Shown: positions 24,769-34,196, counted from the first letter of the stretch. The stretch: 64,000 nt of DNA from JALZOC01 sp035758845 (GCA_035758845.1 DASTVZ010000052.1:10105-74104), one strand, 5' to 3'. Notes: generated by a model from the letters alone, not told the origin. A program made the numbers and translations.

Positions 24769-25689
24769 TCATGTTCTCGTGACCACATAGATACCGGCGA
24801 GCACGACACCACCTCCGACGATCTGCGCCGATGTGAGTGGCTCACCGAGGAACGCGGCCGCGAGCAGGGCTGTCAACGGCACCTGCGAGAGGATCGAGAC
24901 CGAGGTAATCGTCGCCGGCAGATGTCCAAGTGCATAGACGAGCGCATAGTAGCTTGCCAGCTGGGACACCAACGCAAGGCCAAGAAGTGCGAGCCAGGTT
25001 TGTGCTGAATACCCGGTTAGCGAAATCTCCATCACGAGGCAGACGACGAGGAGTGTCAGAGCGCTGGCCGTGACCGCGACGACGTTAAAGGTCAGCGTAT
25101 CCATTTCCGTTCGCACCCGCTCGGTCGTGACCATGTAGCCTGCCCAGAAGACAGCGGCAGTCAGCGCGAACAGATCGCCAATCGCATCTCCGTGACGCAC
25201 CGCACTGCCACGTGAGGCGTCCCACAGGACGATCACTCCACACCCTGCCAGCGCAAGCCCGAGCCCGATCCAGAACGACAGTCGTGGACGTTTGCGAAAA
25301 AAGAACCAGGACGCGAGGCCGACGAAAATCGGGGCGTTGTTCCCCAACAGCACGGCAGTCGCAGCGGACGTGCGCAGAACCGCGCTGTTGAACAACAGAA
25401 GATCGAAGGCGAAGAATGCGCCGCCGGTCACCGCCAGCACCATCGCCGTCCGGGCGGGTGTGCGCCCACCGCGAACCACCCGCCATGGGAGAAGGATGAG
25501 GAGCGCAATCAGCACCCGGTAAAAGGCTGATGCGGGCGCCGGGACGCCAGCCCACCGCACGAACAGCGCCGACCAGGCCATGCCGAAAATCGCAGCGGCG
25601 AGCGCCAGGTACGCCAGTAAACGCCGTCCTCGACTGGCTATTTCTTTCTTTCGTATTTCCAGTTGCGCGATTTCCCCTGGGACAGCCAT
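24769..25689 (-). CDS. EamA/DMT family transporter
   Basis: 306 residues from the ATG at 25689, ten membrane segments in two EamA repeats (~26-155 and ~175-300). ASAFYRVLIALLIL and the second-half SILSQVPLTALLAAAFLGEPL are typical of drug/metabolite exporters of the RhaT/YdcZ type. Substrate unknown. The start is uncertain: this ATG lies inside the last 17 codons of the YdeI-like gene and has no clear ribosome site, but no later ATG, GTG or TTG exists before the first helix. Confidence 0.85.
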   Translation of the reverse strand: MAVPGEIAQLEIRKKEIASRGRRLLAYLALAAAIFGMAWSALFVRWAGVPAPASAFYRVLIALLILLPWRVVRGGRTPARTAMVLAVTGGAFFAFDLLLFNSAVLRTSAATAVLLGNNAPIFVGLASWFFFRKRPRLSFWIGLGLALAGCGVIVLWDASRGSAVRHGDAIGDLFALTAAVFWAGYMVTTERVRTEMDTLTFNVVAVTASALTLLVVCLVMEISLTGYSAQTWLALLGLALVSQLASYYALVYALGHLPATITSVSILSQVPLTALLAAAFLGEPLTSAQIVGGGVVLAGIYVVTRT

Positions 25690-26237
25690 TCGACAGTCGT
25701 CGCCATGCGCTTCTTGCGCGTCGCCTCGGTCTTCGCTTCTGTAATCCACTCGATGTATTCCCGTTTGTGACTCGGGCTCAGAGCTTTGAAATTCGCCGAC
25801 GCCTTGGCGTTGGTCTTCAGCGCCTTCTGCAAATCGCCCGGAGTCTTCGGCGGCGCCTTTGAGGCTGTTCGTTCAGGCCTCGCGATCTTCACGCCATCGT
25901 CGTTGAGTGCAGCCGCCTGCCGCACGAGACGCGTGAGTTCCTTTGATCGCGGCAGATCGTCGACCGCCGTGATCCGACCGAACTGACTCATCGGCGTACC
26001 GTTCGGTGGAACGTCAAGCAACGAGCCTTTCCAGAAGCCAAACGAGCAGTGGGCTTTGAACGCCGCCATGCTGCAGAGCATTCCCTTGTAGACAAAGTGA
26101 GGAAAGCTCCACTTCATGGTCTCTTCCACCTCGGGACACCCCGCGTGCACTGATTCGCGGATGTGCACGAGGATGGGCCTGGCAAACGGCGCCGCGTTCT
26201 GAATGTATGCGTCGACACGCGGATCAGTGGTGGCCAT
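25638..26237 (-). CDS. YdeI/OmpD-associated (OmdA) family protein with DUF1801
   Basis: 199 residues, cytoplasmic. The N-terminal DUF1801 part (PILVHIRESVHAGCPEVEETMKWSFPHFVYKG) is followed by a lysine-rich C-terminal OmdA segment (FKALSPSHKREYIEWITEAKTEATRKKR). Family members are described as bacteriocin-protection or iron-transport-like proteins, with little mechanism known. Overlaps the EamA gene by about 50 bp. Confidence 0.85.
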   Translation of the reverse strand: MATTDPRVDAYIQNAAPFARPILVHIRESVHAGCPEVEETMKWSFPHFVYKGMLCSMAAFKAHCSFGFWKGSLLDVPPNGTPMSQFGRITAVDDLPRSKELTRLVRQAAALNDDGVKIARPERTASKAPPKTPGDLQKALKTNAKASANFKALSPSHKREYIEWITEAKTEATRKKRMATTVEWLSQGKSRNWKYERKK

Positions 26238-26264
26238 AATGTAAGGGCCTCAGCGATGAGAATT

Positions 26265-26299
26265 CCGGACGCCGGATCCCGGACACCGGATCCCGGCAG
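26265..26299. repeat. Heptamer word array (ccggNNN type)
   Basis: Five exact 7-bp steps: ccggacg, ccggatc, ccggaca, ccggatc, ccggcag. Located in the divergent spacer between the YdeI-like gene and ppc. Confidence 0.85.
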
Positions 26300-26332
26300 C
26301 GATCACAAAATGCGCACAGATCCTATCGCAGC

Positions 26333-26361
26333 CGGACAACCGCCGACCGCCAAGCGATAAT
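26333..26361 (+). promoter_or_regulatory. Candidate sigma-70 promoter for ppc
   Basis: CGGACA (26333-26338), a 17-base spacer and GATAAT (26356-26361) match the -35/-10 consensus at 4/6 and 5/6. The predicted start of transcription is within about three bases of the ATG at 26371, implying an almost leaderless mRNA. Confidence 0.45.
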
Positions 26362-26370
26362 GTATGGTTG

Positions 26371-29055
26371 ATGCCGACCGACGTGATCCGCGATCCCCAC
26401 GAGCGCCTGCGAGACGATGTTCGGCTGCTCGGGGGGATTCTCGGAGAGACGCTGCGCCAACGAGAGGGTTCGGCACTCTTTCACATTGTCGAGCGAGTAC
26501 GGGCGCTCTCGAAAAGCGGACGGGCCGGGAGCGACCGCGACCTCGACTCGCTGGCCGAACTGTTGCGGGCGCTGCCAGTCGAATCGACGGTTCCGATTGC
26601 GCGGGCGTTCTCGCACTTTCTGACGCTGGCCAACATCGCCGAACAGTATCACCGCGTCCGCCGCCGCCGCGAATACCTGCGCGACCCCGGCGCTCCACCG
26701 CAGCGTGGCTCCTGCGACGAAACGTTCACGCGCCTCCTCGGCCAAGGGATTACGGCGGATGCGCTGCACGCGGCCACCGTGTCACTGCGCGTCGAACTCG
26801 TCCTGACCGCGCATCCAACGGCGATCACCCGCCGGACGTTGATTCAGAAGCATCTCCGCATCGCCGCGGCACTGGCGTCGCAGGATCGTGTCGATCTCAC
26901 GGCGCCGGAGCGGGCCGACATCATCGCAGCCATCCGGCGCGAGGTCCTCGCCGCGTGGGAGACCGATGAAATCCGTGCCCGACGGCCAACGCCGGTCGAC
27001 GAAGCGATTGCCGGGCTTTTGATTTTCGAGCAGACGCTGTGGGATGCGGTTCCCCGGTTCCTGCGATCGTTAAGCGGGGCGCTCACACGCGCGACTGGCC
27101 GCGGCCTTCCTCTCGACGCCGCGCCCCTTCGTTTTGGATCGTGGATGGGCGGCGATCGCGACGGCAATCCGACGGTGACGCCCGAAGTGACGCGGCTGGC
27201 CTGCAGCGTCGCCCGCTGGATGGCCGCAGATCTGTACGAACGCGAAATCGCCGCGCTGCGGTCTGAGCTGTCAGTGACCGCGGCAACGGCGGAGCTTCGT
27301 GCTCGGGCCAATGGCGCGCGAGAACCTTATCGCGCCGTCCTGCGTGAGGTTCGCGATCGTCTCCGCGCCACACGCGACGCCCGTGGTCACGAACTGTCGC
27401 GCGCCGAGCTCTTAAAGGGTGATGCGGACAAGCCGGCCTCTCCGCGCGCGGCCGCCTACGGCTCGGTTGCAGAATTCATCGAACCGCTGCAGCTCTGTTA
27501 TCGTTCGCTGATCGAAACCGGGCAGAACGTCATCGCCGAGGGCCGGCTCGCCGACGTGCTGCGGCGAACGGCAGCGTTTGGCTTGACGCTCGTGCGCCTC
27601 GATCTCCGCCAGCATGCGGCACGGCATGCCGAGGCGCTTGACGCGATCACGCGTCATCGCGGCCTCGGCTCGTATCTGCAGTGGGACGAATCGCAGCGCC
27701 AGACATTTCTTTCGAACGCGCTTCGCGATCGCCAACGATTGGCGCCGCCCGACCTCGACGCCGACGACAACGTCCGTGACGTGCTGGACACGTTCGAACT
27801 GGCCGGGAGCACGAATCCCGAGTCACTCTCCGCGTTTGTCGTCTCGATGGCGCAAGCCCCCTCGGATGTTCTCGCGATTGAAGCACTCCAGGCACATTCG
27901 AAGAACCGGCTCCGGGCGGTTCCTCTGTTCGAGCGGATCGATGATCTCGCGGGCGCCGCGGAAACGCTGCGGTCGCTGCTCGCAATCCCGGCGTACCGCG
28001 CACGAATCGACGGACGACAGGAAGTCATGATCGGCTATTCCGATTCCGCGAAAGACGGAGGCCGGCTCGCATCCAACTGGGCGCTGTATCGCGCGCAGGA
28101 ATCGATCGTCGAGGTCTGCCGCGAAGCGCACGTCGAGCTGACGCTGTTTCACGGGCGCGGCGGCAGCATCAGCCGTGGTGGCGGTCCAACCTATCTGGCG
28201 ATTCAGTCGCAGCCGCCGGGGTCGGTCAACGGACGACTGCGGGTGACTGAACAGGGGGAAATGATTCAAGCGCAGTTCGGTCTTCCCGAGATCGCGACAC
28301 GCACCCTCGAGTTGTATACGACGGCCACGCTCGCGGCGACGCTCGAGATCCCCGAGCAGCCGAATCCCCGGTGGCGACCGGTCATGGACCGGCTCGCCGA
28401 CAAGGCGCGGGCCGTGTATCGACAGGTCGTGTACGAGGATCGGCGCTTCATTGACTACTTCCGCTCGGCCACGCCGGAGGTCGAGCTTGGGTCGGTGCCG
28501 ATTGGCAGCCGTCCCGTCCGTCGCAGCGGCGATGGCGGCGTCGATTCGCTGCGCGCAATTCCGTGGGTATTTGCCTGGACGCAAACCCGACTGCTGCTGC
28601 CCTCGTGGCTCGGAACGGGCGAAGCCCTTACCACAGCACTCGACGCGGGTGATCTCGACGTCATTCGTGAGATGTACGAGAACTGGCCGTTTTTCCGCTC
28701 GACGCTCGATCTGATCGCGATGGTGCTCGCCGAATCCGATGCACGCATTGCCGCAGAGTACGATCGGCGTCTCGTCCCGCACGAACTTCAACCCGTCGGC
28801 ACCGATCTGCGCAATCGCCTGGAGATGACGATTCAGTCGGTGCTGAAGGCGACCGGCAAGGAACGTCTCCTGACGGAGAATGTCGTGTTGCGGCGGTCGA
28901 TTGAGGTCCGCAATCCTTACGTCTATCCGATTAATCTCGTGCAGATCGAGCTGCTCAGGCGGCTGCGGGAAGACAGCGCGGCCGATTCGCAGATCGCCAA
29001 CGCGTTCATGGTCACGGTGAATGGAATCGCGGCGGGAATGAGGATTACCGGCTGA
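26371..29055 (+). CDS. ppc: Phosphoenolpyruvate carboxylase
   Basis: 894 residues. Adds bicarbonate to PEP to form oxaloacetate, refilling the TCA cycle. Catalytic signatures in order: LTAHPTAITRRT with His148, GSWMGGDRDGNP near 254, GYSDSAKDGG near 555, and FHGRGGSISRGGGP near 593. The C-terminus ends MRITG where most enzymes end in NTG. A TTG directly before the ATG could also start translation but adds one codon only. No ribosome site is visible, consistent with the near-leaderless promoter geometry. Convergent with the HhH protein gene. Confidence 0.96.
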   Translation: MPTDVIRDPHERLRDDVRLLGGILGETLRQREGSALFHIVERVRALSKSGRAGSDRDLDSLAELLRALPVESTVPIARAFSHFLTLANIAEQYHRVRRRREYLRDPGAPPQRGSCDETFTRLLGQGITADALHAATVSLRVELVLTAHPTAITRRTLIQKHLRIAAALASQDRVDLTAPERADIIAAIRREVLAAWETDEIRARRPTPVDEAIAGLLIFEQTLWDAVPRFLRSLSGALTRATGRGLPLDAAPLRFGSWMGGDRDGNPTVTPEVTRLACSVARWMAADLYEREIAALRSELSVTAATAELRARANGAREPYRAVLREVRDRLRATRDARGHELSRAELLKGDADKPASPRAAAYGSVAEFIEPLQLCYRSLIETGQNVIAEGRLADVLRRTAAFGLTLVRLDLRQHAARHAEALDAITRHRGLGSYLQWDESQRQTFLSNALRDRQRLAPPDLDADDNVRDVLDTFELAGSTNPESLSAFVVSMAQAPSDVLAIEALQAHSKNRLRAVPLFERIDDLAGAAETLRSLLAIPAYRARIDGRQEVMIGYSDSAKDGGRLASNWALYRAQESIVEVCREAHVELTLFHGRGGSISRGGGPTYLAIQSQPPGSVNGRLRVTEQGEMIQAQFGLPEIATRTLELYTTATLAATLEIPEQPNPRWRPVMDRLADKARAVYRQVVYEDRRFIDYFRSATPEVELGSVPIGSRPVRRSGDGGVDSLRAIPWVFAWTQTRLLLPSWLGTGEALTTALDAGDLDVIREMYENWPFFRSTLDLIAMVLAESDARIAAEYDRRLVPHELQPVGTDLRNRLEMTIQSVLKATGKERLLTENVVLRRSIEVRNPYVYPINLVQIELLRRLREDSAADSQIANAFMVTVNGIAAGMRITG

Positions 29056-29059
29056 CGCC

Positions 29060-29131
29060 GGCTGCTGGCTGCTGGCTGCTGGTCAAAAACAGATCCAAGA
29101 GCCAGAAGCCAGGAGCCGACAGCCAGAAGCT
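29060..29131. repeat. Inverted heptamer word array between convergent genes
   Basis: Left part: ggctgct three times (29060-29080). Right part: aagagcc, agaagcc, aggagcc, gacagcc, agaagct (29097-29131). The two parts have opposite orientation, so the transcript can fold into a long imperfect hairpin between the ends of ppc and the HhH gene. Confidence 0.85.
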
Positions 29132-29774
29132 ACTCAATCACCACATACCTCTTCAACCTGTCCGTCTCCTTCTGCCCCACGTACTTGCCGATCTCCTTGT
29201 CGAACTGCGCGTAGGACTTCCAGGGACGGTATTCCTTGAACTCGCGCACCATTCGCTGGCCAGCGCCGGGAATGCTGAGGATGTCCTCGTCGGTTGCCGT
29301 ATTCAGGTTGACCGGAATAAAGCAATACTGCGCGAGCTTCGCAGCCCCGGAGGCTCCAACATACTTCCCTATTTCCTTGTCGAACTGCGCCCACGATTTC
29401 CACGGGCGGTACTCGGCAAACTCCCGCACCATGCGTTTCCCCGCGCCGGGGACGAGCAGGATCTCTTCCGGGGTCGCCGTATTGAGATTGATGTGGACGA
29501 AGGCCTTCTCGTAGAGCTGCATCGCCTGTTCCTGCGTCAGCCCCTGACCAACGAGAAACGTGTTCAATTCAGTAATGCTCTTGAACGGACGGACCCCGAC
29601 AAGCGCTTTCGCGATAGCCGGCGTCATATTCGGCATTTTCGCGAGGTCCTGCTCCGACGCGGTGTTCGCGTCGACCACACCTTGCGATTTGCCCACCTGC
29701 GCACGGGTCGCGGCTGGCAGCGCCAGAGTCAGCGCGAGCACCGCTCCAATCACCCAACGTGTTCGAATAATCAT
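29130..29774 (-). CDS. Secreted ComEA-like protein with three helix-hairpin-helix units
   Basis: 214 residues. Signal peptide (ALTLALPAATRAQ, cleavage near residue 26). Three ComEA-type HhH units at ~33-90, ~93-152 and ~154-213. Units 2 and 3 are nearly identical (NLNTATxExIL, PGAGxRMVREFxEYRPWKS, AQFDKEIGKYVG), showing a recent 61-residue duplication. ComEA homologues bind DNA in the periplasm during uptake, but no competence genes are nearby. Similar HhH repeats occur in many secreted proteins of unknown role in this phylum. Confidence 0.85.
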   Translation of the reverse strand: MIIRTRWVIGAVLALTLALPAATRAQVGKSQGVVDANTASEQDLAKMPNMTPAIAKALVGVRPFKSITELNTFLVGQGLTQEQAMQLYEKAFVHINLNTATPEEILLVPGAGKRMVREFAEYRPWKSWAQFDKEIGKYVGASGAAKLAQYCFIPVNLNTATDEDILSIPGAGQRMVREFKEYRPWKSYAQFDKEIGKYVGQKETDRLKRYVVIE

Positions 29775-29805
29775 GCGTGTTCTCCTGATTCGGGATTCTC
29801 GTTAT

Positions 29806-30249
29806 TCATTTCCCGTCGCGACGACGCCGAACCGGGTATCGATAGGCGTAGACGAGTCCAATCAAGCCAAGCTGCGACATCGATCCCGGGGCCAGCGCCG
29901 GTGGCGTTTTCGCCGTCATCGCCTTGACGAGAAGCTCGCGCCCGGCAATCGCGGGATCGACTTCCGTCTGAAACTCGACATTCGCCTGGTAGTGCAGGTA
30001 CATCCCAAGAAACCCTGCGGCGATGAACAGCACCATCGTGATCTGAAACAGGCGAAGACTCGCTGTTCCCCGATGGACCTCGTGCCAGGCGATCGCGACA
30101 AATGCAATCCCGATCAACACAAGCGGAATGAACTGAGCGACATCTTCGTCGTGCTTCAACAGCAACAGCTCGGTCGTTGTCCCTACCAGTCCGATCAGCA
30201 GGATAGCCAGCAGCACTCGACGAACGACATCGAGCGTCTCATGCACCAC
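29806..30249 (-). CDS. Four-helix membrane protein, unknown function
   Basis: 147 residues with hydrophobic segments at about 10-28, 38-54, 66-86 and 122-137. Segment 3 is followed by a ~35-residue polar loop (VEFQTEVDPAIAGRELLVKAM). No family recognised. It lies 31 bp upstream of the triple-HhH gene on the same strand and may be co-transcribed. Confidence 0.6.
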   Translation of the reverse strand: MVHETLDVVRRVLLAILLIGLVGTTTELLLLKHDEDVAQFIPLVLIGIAFVAIAWHEVHRGTASLRLFQITMVLFIAAGFLGMYLHYQANVEFQTEVDPAIAGRELLVKAMTAKTPPALAPGSMSQLGLIGLVYAYRYPVRRRRDGK

Positions 30250-30313
30250 GACATGCTAGCGTACGATGCGCGCCTTTCGCGGGCTTGTCACGGAAATAAC
30301 ACGGATGGTTCGA

Positions 30314-30425
30314 GCGGGATCCGGGATCCGTTGTCCGGGATCCGATCATTCAGCGATTCAGGGATTCAATGATCAGTGATTCGAAGATTCCGGATTCGAC
30401 GATTCACGATAAGTGATCAGCGATT
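30314..30425. repeat. Double heptamer array: ccgggat words then gatt words
   Basis: 30314-30348 has gcgggat, ccgggat, ccgttgt, ccgggat, ccgatca. From 30349 the words change to gattca/gatca types with a period of about 7 up to the CysA stop. The 24 bases at 30321-30344 recur exactly at 56401-56424. The array fills most of the spacer between CysA and the small membrane protein and touches the CysA stop codon. Confidence 0.85.
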
Positions 30426-31479
30426 AGGGATTCACAAACACCCGTACTTTCCTCGGCGTGACATACAGCCGGTCTCCTGGCTTCACCGCCAGCCGCTCGA
30501 ACTGATCGCGTCCGAGCTCGGCGTGAATGAGGCCGCCGTGCGCGCCGGCGAGTTCAAGGCGCACCATGGCGCCCGACGCGGTGACGTTCTCGAGCACCGC
30601 CCAGAGTCCCGATCCTGTTTCCGATCGGCTGACGTCGAACTCGTGCGGGCGCGTGTACGCCGCTGCTGTGCGCGGCTGCGAATCGGCGTGCACCGGATAC
30701 TCGACGTCGAGTGGACCGAAAATGCCGCGACCATCTTCCACCCGGCCATGAAAGATGTTGACGGTGCCGAGGAAGCTGATCACGAAGGGGGTTGCCGGCC
30801 GTTCGACGACATCATCCGGGGTGCCGTCCTGTTCGATGACGCCGTGGTTCATGACCGCGACGCGATCGGCAAGTTCGAGCGCTTCCTCCTGATCGTGGGT
30901 CACGAACACGCTGGTCAGATGAATGTCGTCGTGGAGACGGCGGAGCCAGCGCCGGAGTTCCTGGCGGACGCGGGCATCGAGCGCGCCGAATGGCTCGTCG
31001 AGCAACAACACCTTGGGCTCAACCGCGAGCGCGCGCGCGAGCGCCACCCGTTGCCGTTGACCGCCCGACAGCTCGGAGGGCCGGCGATCGGCCATGAAAT
31101 CCAGTTGCACGAGCTGGAGCAGCTCCTTCACCCGTCGTTTGATCTCCGCGTCCTCCGGCCGCCGAGATCGCGGACGAACGCGCAGGCCAAATGCGACATT
31201 CTCGAAGACCGACATGTGGCGGAAAAGGGCGTAGTGTTGAAAGACGAATCCGACGCGACGTTCGCGCGGGTTGCGCTCGGTTGCGTCCTCACCTTCGAGG
31301 ATGACGGAACCGGAATCGGCGGTCTCGAGTCCGGCAATGATTCGAAGCAGGGTCGTTTTGCCGGAACCAGAAGGCCCGAGCAGCGCGTAGAGTTCGCCCG
31401 ACGCGACGCTCAGGCTGACGTCCTTCAAGGCGACGAAACTGCCGAAGGTCTTCGTCAGACCGCGGACTTCGATTCCCAT
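30424..31479 (-). CDS. cysA: Sulfate/thiosulfate ABC transporter ATP-binding protein
   Basis: 351 residues. Hydrolyses ATP to drive sulfate/thiosulfate import. Walker A GPSGSGKTT at 35-43, the Q-loop region FVFQHYALFRHM near 79, signature LSGGQRQR near 135, LLLDEPFGALD near 155, and H-loop THDQEEAL. The C-terminal ~110 residues form the regulatory TOBE-like region. The start overlaps the CysW stop by 25 bp. Last gene of the porin-sbp-cysT-cysW-cysA operon. Confidence 0.95.
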   Translation of the reverse strand: MGIEVRGLTKTFGSFVALKDVSLSVASGELYALLGPSGSGKTTLLRIIAGLETADSGSVILEGEDATERNPRERRVGFVFQHYALFRHMSVFENVAFGLRVRPRSRRPEDAEIKRRVKELLQLVQLDFMADRRPSELSGGQRQRVALARALAVEPKVLLLDEPFGALDARVRQELRRWLRRLHDDIHLTSVFVTHDQEEALELADRVAVMNHGVIEQDGTPDDVVERPATPFVISFLGTVNIFHGRVEDGRGIFGPLDVEYPVHADSQPRTAAAYTRPHEFDVSRSETGSGLWAVLENVTASGAMVRLELAGAHGGLIHAELGRDQFERLAVKPGDRLYVTPRKVRVFVNP

Positions 31480-32348
31480 GGCATGACTTCAATCGCCGGG
31501 TGAGCGGCCGCCCGCGCCGAGCGCTCGACCCGCGTCTCCACGATCGCTTTGAGGATGAGCGTGACAATGGCCAGGCAGCCAAGCAGCGAGGCGACCGCAA
31601 AAGCCGCCTGGGCGTTGTACTCGTTATACAGAATCTCCACGTGCAGCGGGAGCGTGTTGGTGAGCCCGCGAATGTGCCCGGAAACCACCGACACGGCGCC
31701 AAATTCTCCCATCGCCCTGGCGTTGGCGAGAATGACGCCGTAGAGCAGCCCCCACTTGATGTTGGGAAGCGTCACGCGAAAAAACAATTGCAGCCCTCCG
31801 GCCCCGAGCACACGCGCCGCCTCCTCCTCTTCGGTGCCGATCGCTTCCATGATCGGGATCACTTCTCTCGCGACGAATGGAAACGACACGAAGATGGTCG
31901 CCAGGATGATTCCCGGCACCGCGAAAACGATTTGAAGACCGTGGTCGATCATCCACGGACCCAGCCAACCGCGCCGTCCGAACAGCAGCACGAACACAAG
32001 GCCTGAAATCACAGGCGAGACCGCGAACGGCAGATCGATCAAGGTGAGCAGCAGGTGGCGGCCGCGGAACTGAAACTTTCCGATCGCCCAGCCGGCCGCG
32101 ACGCCAAACAGCACGTTCAGCGGAACCGCTACACCGGCCGCCAGCAGCGTCAGCTTGAGCGCGGCGACTGCATCTGGTTCGACGATTGCCGCGCGATATG
32201 CATCGAATCCCTTGGCGAACGCTTCGGCAAAGACTGCAGCAAGCGGTACCACGAGAAACAGCGCCACGAAGCCGAGCGCCACGGCGGTAATCCCCCAACG
32301 CACCAGGCGCGGCTCGGTCACACGCGCGATTGGCAAGCCGTTCGTCAC
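31455..32348 (-). CDS. cysW: Sulfate ABC transporter permease CysW
   Basis: 297 residues from the GTG at 32348, six membrane segments. The EAA-type loop that contacts CysA reads EAARVLGAGGLQLFFRVTLPN near residue 180, and the NARAMGEFGAVSVVSGHIRG block is the CysW signature. The GTG overlaps the CysT stop as GTGA. A longer in-frame extension upstream is antisense-like and charged, so it is rejected. Confidence 0.94.
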   Translation of the reverse strand: MTNGLPIARVTEPRLVRWGITAVALGFVALFLVVPLAAVFAEAFAKGFDAYRAAIVEPDAVAALKLTLLAAGVAVPLNVLFGVAAGWAIGKFQFRGRHLLLTLIDLPFAVSPVISGLVFVLLFGRRGWLGPWMIDHGLQIVFAVPGIILATIFVSFPFVAREVIPIMEAIGTEEEEAARVLGAGGLQLFFRVTLPNIKWGLLYGVILANARAMGEFGAVSVVSGHIRGLTNTLPLHVEILYNEYNAQAAFAVASLLGCLAIVTLILKAIVETRVERSARAAAHPAIEVMPWESKSAV

Positions 32349-33175
32349 GGCGCGACCCGCCTCCGGGTCCAGCTCTGCAGACCATTGATCGCCAGCAGTA
32401 ATACGAACGAGATCGCGAGCATCACGACCGCGATGGCAGTCGCGCCTGCGTAATCGTACTGCTCGAGCTTGGTCACAATCAGCAATGGCGAAATCTCGGT
32501 GCGCATCGGCATATTGCCCGAGATAAAGACGACCGAACCGTACTCGCCAACAGCCCGCGCGAAGGCCAACGCAAACCCGGTCAGCCACGCAGGAAAGAGA
32601 TTGGGGAGGATGATGCGAGACAGCACGCCCGCGCGGCTCGCGCCAAGACTCGTCGCAGCTTCCTCCATTTCAGGATCGAGGTCTTCGATCACCGGCTGCA
32701 ACGTTCGAACGACGAACGGCAGTCCAATGAAAATCAGCGCCACGGTGACGCCGAGCGGCGTGAATGCGACCGAGATGCCGTACTTGGCGAGCGGTGCACC
32801 CAACCATCCGGTCGGCGCATACAACGTCGTGAGAACGATGCCCGCTACTGCGGTCGGCAGGGCAAAGGGAAGATCGATGAGAGCATCGAGGATGCGGCGG
32901 CCGGGAAACGAGTAACGCGCGAGCACCCACGCCACGAGCGCGCCAAACACCGCGTTGACGGCGGCGGCAGCGAGCGAGGCGCCGAGGCTCAACCGATACG
33001 ACGCGACCACTCGCGGATCGGTGATGGTGTCGCGGAACGCGGCCCACGACATGGTCATCGACCGTACGGGCAGAGTTGCGAGCGGAATGAGCACGATGAG
33101 GCTCAAGTAGAGAACCGTGATCCCCATCGTCAGGCCGAATCCTGGAAGGACCCGGCGTTGCGCACGCATGTTCAT
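32345..33175 (-). CDS. cysT: Sulfate ABC transporter permease CysT
   Basis: 276 residues, six membrane segments. DLPFALPTAVAGI near residue 110, the EAA loop EEAATSLGASRAGVLSRIILPN near 180, and FARAVGEYGSVVFISGNMP identify the CysT/CysU permease. The start overlaps the binding-protein stop as ATGA. Forms the membrane channel with CysW. Confidence 0.94.
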   Translation of the reverse strand: MNMRAQRRVLPGFGLTMGITVLYLSLIVLIPLATLPVRSMTMSWAAFRDTITDPRVVASYRLSLGASLAAAAVNAVFGALVAWVLARYSFPGRRILDALIDLPFALPTAVAGIVLTTLYAPTGWLGAPLAKYGISVAFTPLGVTVALIFIGLPFVVRTLQPVIEDLDPEMEEAATSLGASRAGVLSRIILPNLFPAWLTGFALAFARAVGEYGSVVFISGNMPMRTEISPLLIVTKLEQYDYAGATAIAVVMLAISFVLLLAINGLQSWTRRRVAP

Positions 33176-34185
33176 CGTGAAACCAGTTTATAGAGCCGAT
33201 CGAACATCGTGCCGTCGGCGAAATGGGTTTTCTGTGCGTTCTGCCAACTTCCGAACGCCTCATCGACCGTAAACAGCTTCAACTTGGCAAAGCTGCTGGC
33301 AAACTTTGCCGCGACCGCCTGATCGCGCGGGCGATAGTGATGCTTCGCCGCGATCTCCTGTCCTTCCGGCGAGTACAGATATTGAAGGTACGCCTCGGCG
33401 ACCGCGCGCGTTCCCTTTCGATCGACGACCTTGTCGACGACCGCAACCGGCGGCTCCGCCAGAATACTGATCGAGGGGACAACGATTTCGAGCTGGTTGG
33501 GCGATTCCTGAAGTGCGAGGTACGCCTCGTTTTCCCACGCGATGAGCACGTCGCCAATCTGCCGCCTGAGAAACGTCATCGTCGACGTGCGGGCGCCAGA
33601 GTCCAGCACCGGCACTTTCCTGTAAAGGTCAGCCACGAACTGTCTCGCTTTATCGTCGCCGCCGAACTGCCGAAGCGCATATCCCCAGGCCGCAAGGTAG
33701 TTCCACCGCGCCCCACCGGAAGTTTTTGGATTGGGCGTGATGATTTGAATGCCAGGTTTCGACAGGTCGCCCCAGTCTTTGATCCCTTTCGGATTTCCCT
33801 TGCGGACGAGAAACACGATTGTCGACGTATAGGGTGAGCTGTTCTGCGGAAAGCGCTTCTGCCATGCCGTCGACGTCAACCCGGATTGGGCAATTGCATC
33901 GACATCGTAGGCGAGCGCCAGCGTGACGACGTCGGCTTCGAGGCCGTCGATTACGGCGCGCGCTTGTCCACCAGATCCACCGTGTGATTGCCTGATCGTA
34001 ATCGCCTGGCCACTCTTCGCCTTCCAGTACTTGATGAACGCCGCGTTGAAATCCTGATAGAGCTCTCGTGTCGGATCGTAGGAGGCATTCAGCAGCGTCT
34101 GTGCTGATGCCGACGCACCGAGTATCGTCAACAGCAGACCGACCGCCACCAGGCGAACGAGCATCTTTAACCTCCGAAACCGCAT
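33172..34185 (-). CDS. Periplasmic sulfate-binding protein
   Basis: 337 residues with a signal peptide (LVAVGLLLTILGASASA). Family landmarks: NASYDPTRELYQDFN near residue 33, SHGGSGGQARAVIDGLEADVVTL near 65, NPKTSGGARWNYLAAWGY near 150. This is the Sbp/CysP type; sulfate versus thiosulfate cannot be separated by eye. Follows the porin gene by 11 bp and overlaps CysT by 4 bp. Expression should fall under the leader described upstream of the porin. Confidence 0.94.
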   Translation of the reverse strand: MRFRRLKMLVRLVAVGLLLTILGASASAQTLLNASYDPTRELYQDFNAAFIKYWKAKSGQAITIRQSHGGSGGQARAVIDGLEADVVTLALAYDVDAIAQSGLTSTAWQKRFPQNSSPYTSTIVFLVRKGNPKGIKDWGDLSKPGIQIITPNPKTSGGARWNYLAAWGYALRQFGGDDKARQFVADLYRKVPVLDSGARTSTMTFLRRQIGDVLIAWENEAYLALQESPNQLEIVVPSISILAEPPVAVVDKVVDRKGTRAVAEAYLQYLYSPEGQEIAAKHHYRPRDQAVAAKFASSFAKLKLFTVDEAFGSWQNAQKTHFADGTMFDRLYKLVSR

Positions 34186-34196
34186 CTCTCCTCCGG

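Noticed and set aside
30376..31503. 375-codon plus-strand frame opposite cysA
   Set aside because: The opposite strand encodes a complete ABC ATPase with Walker A, signature and H-loop; this frame is its mirror.
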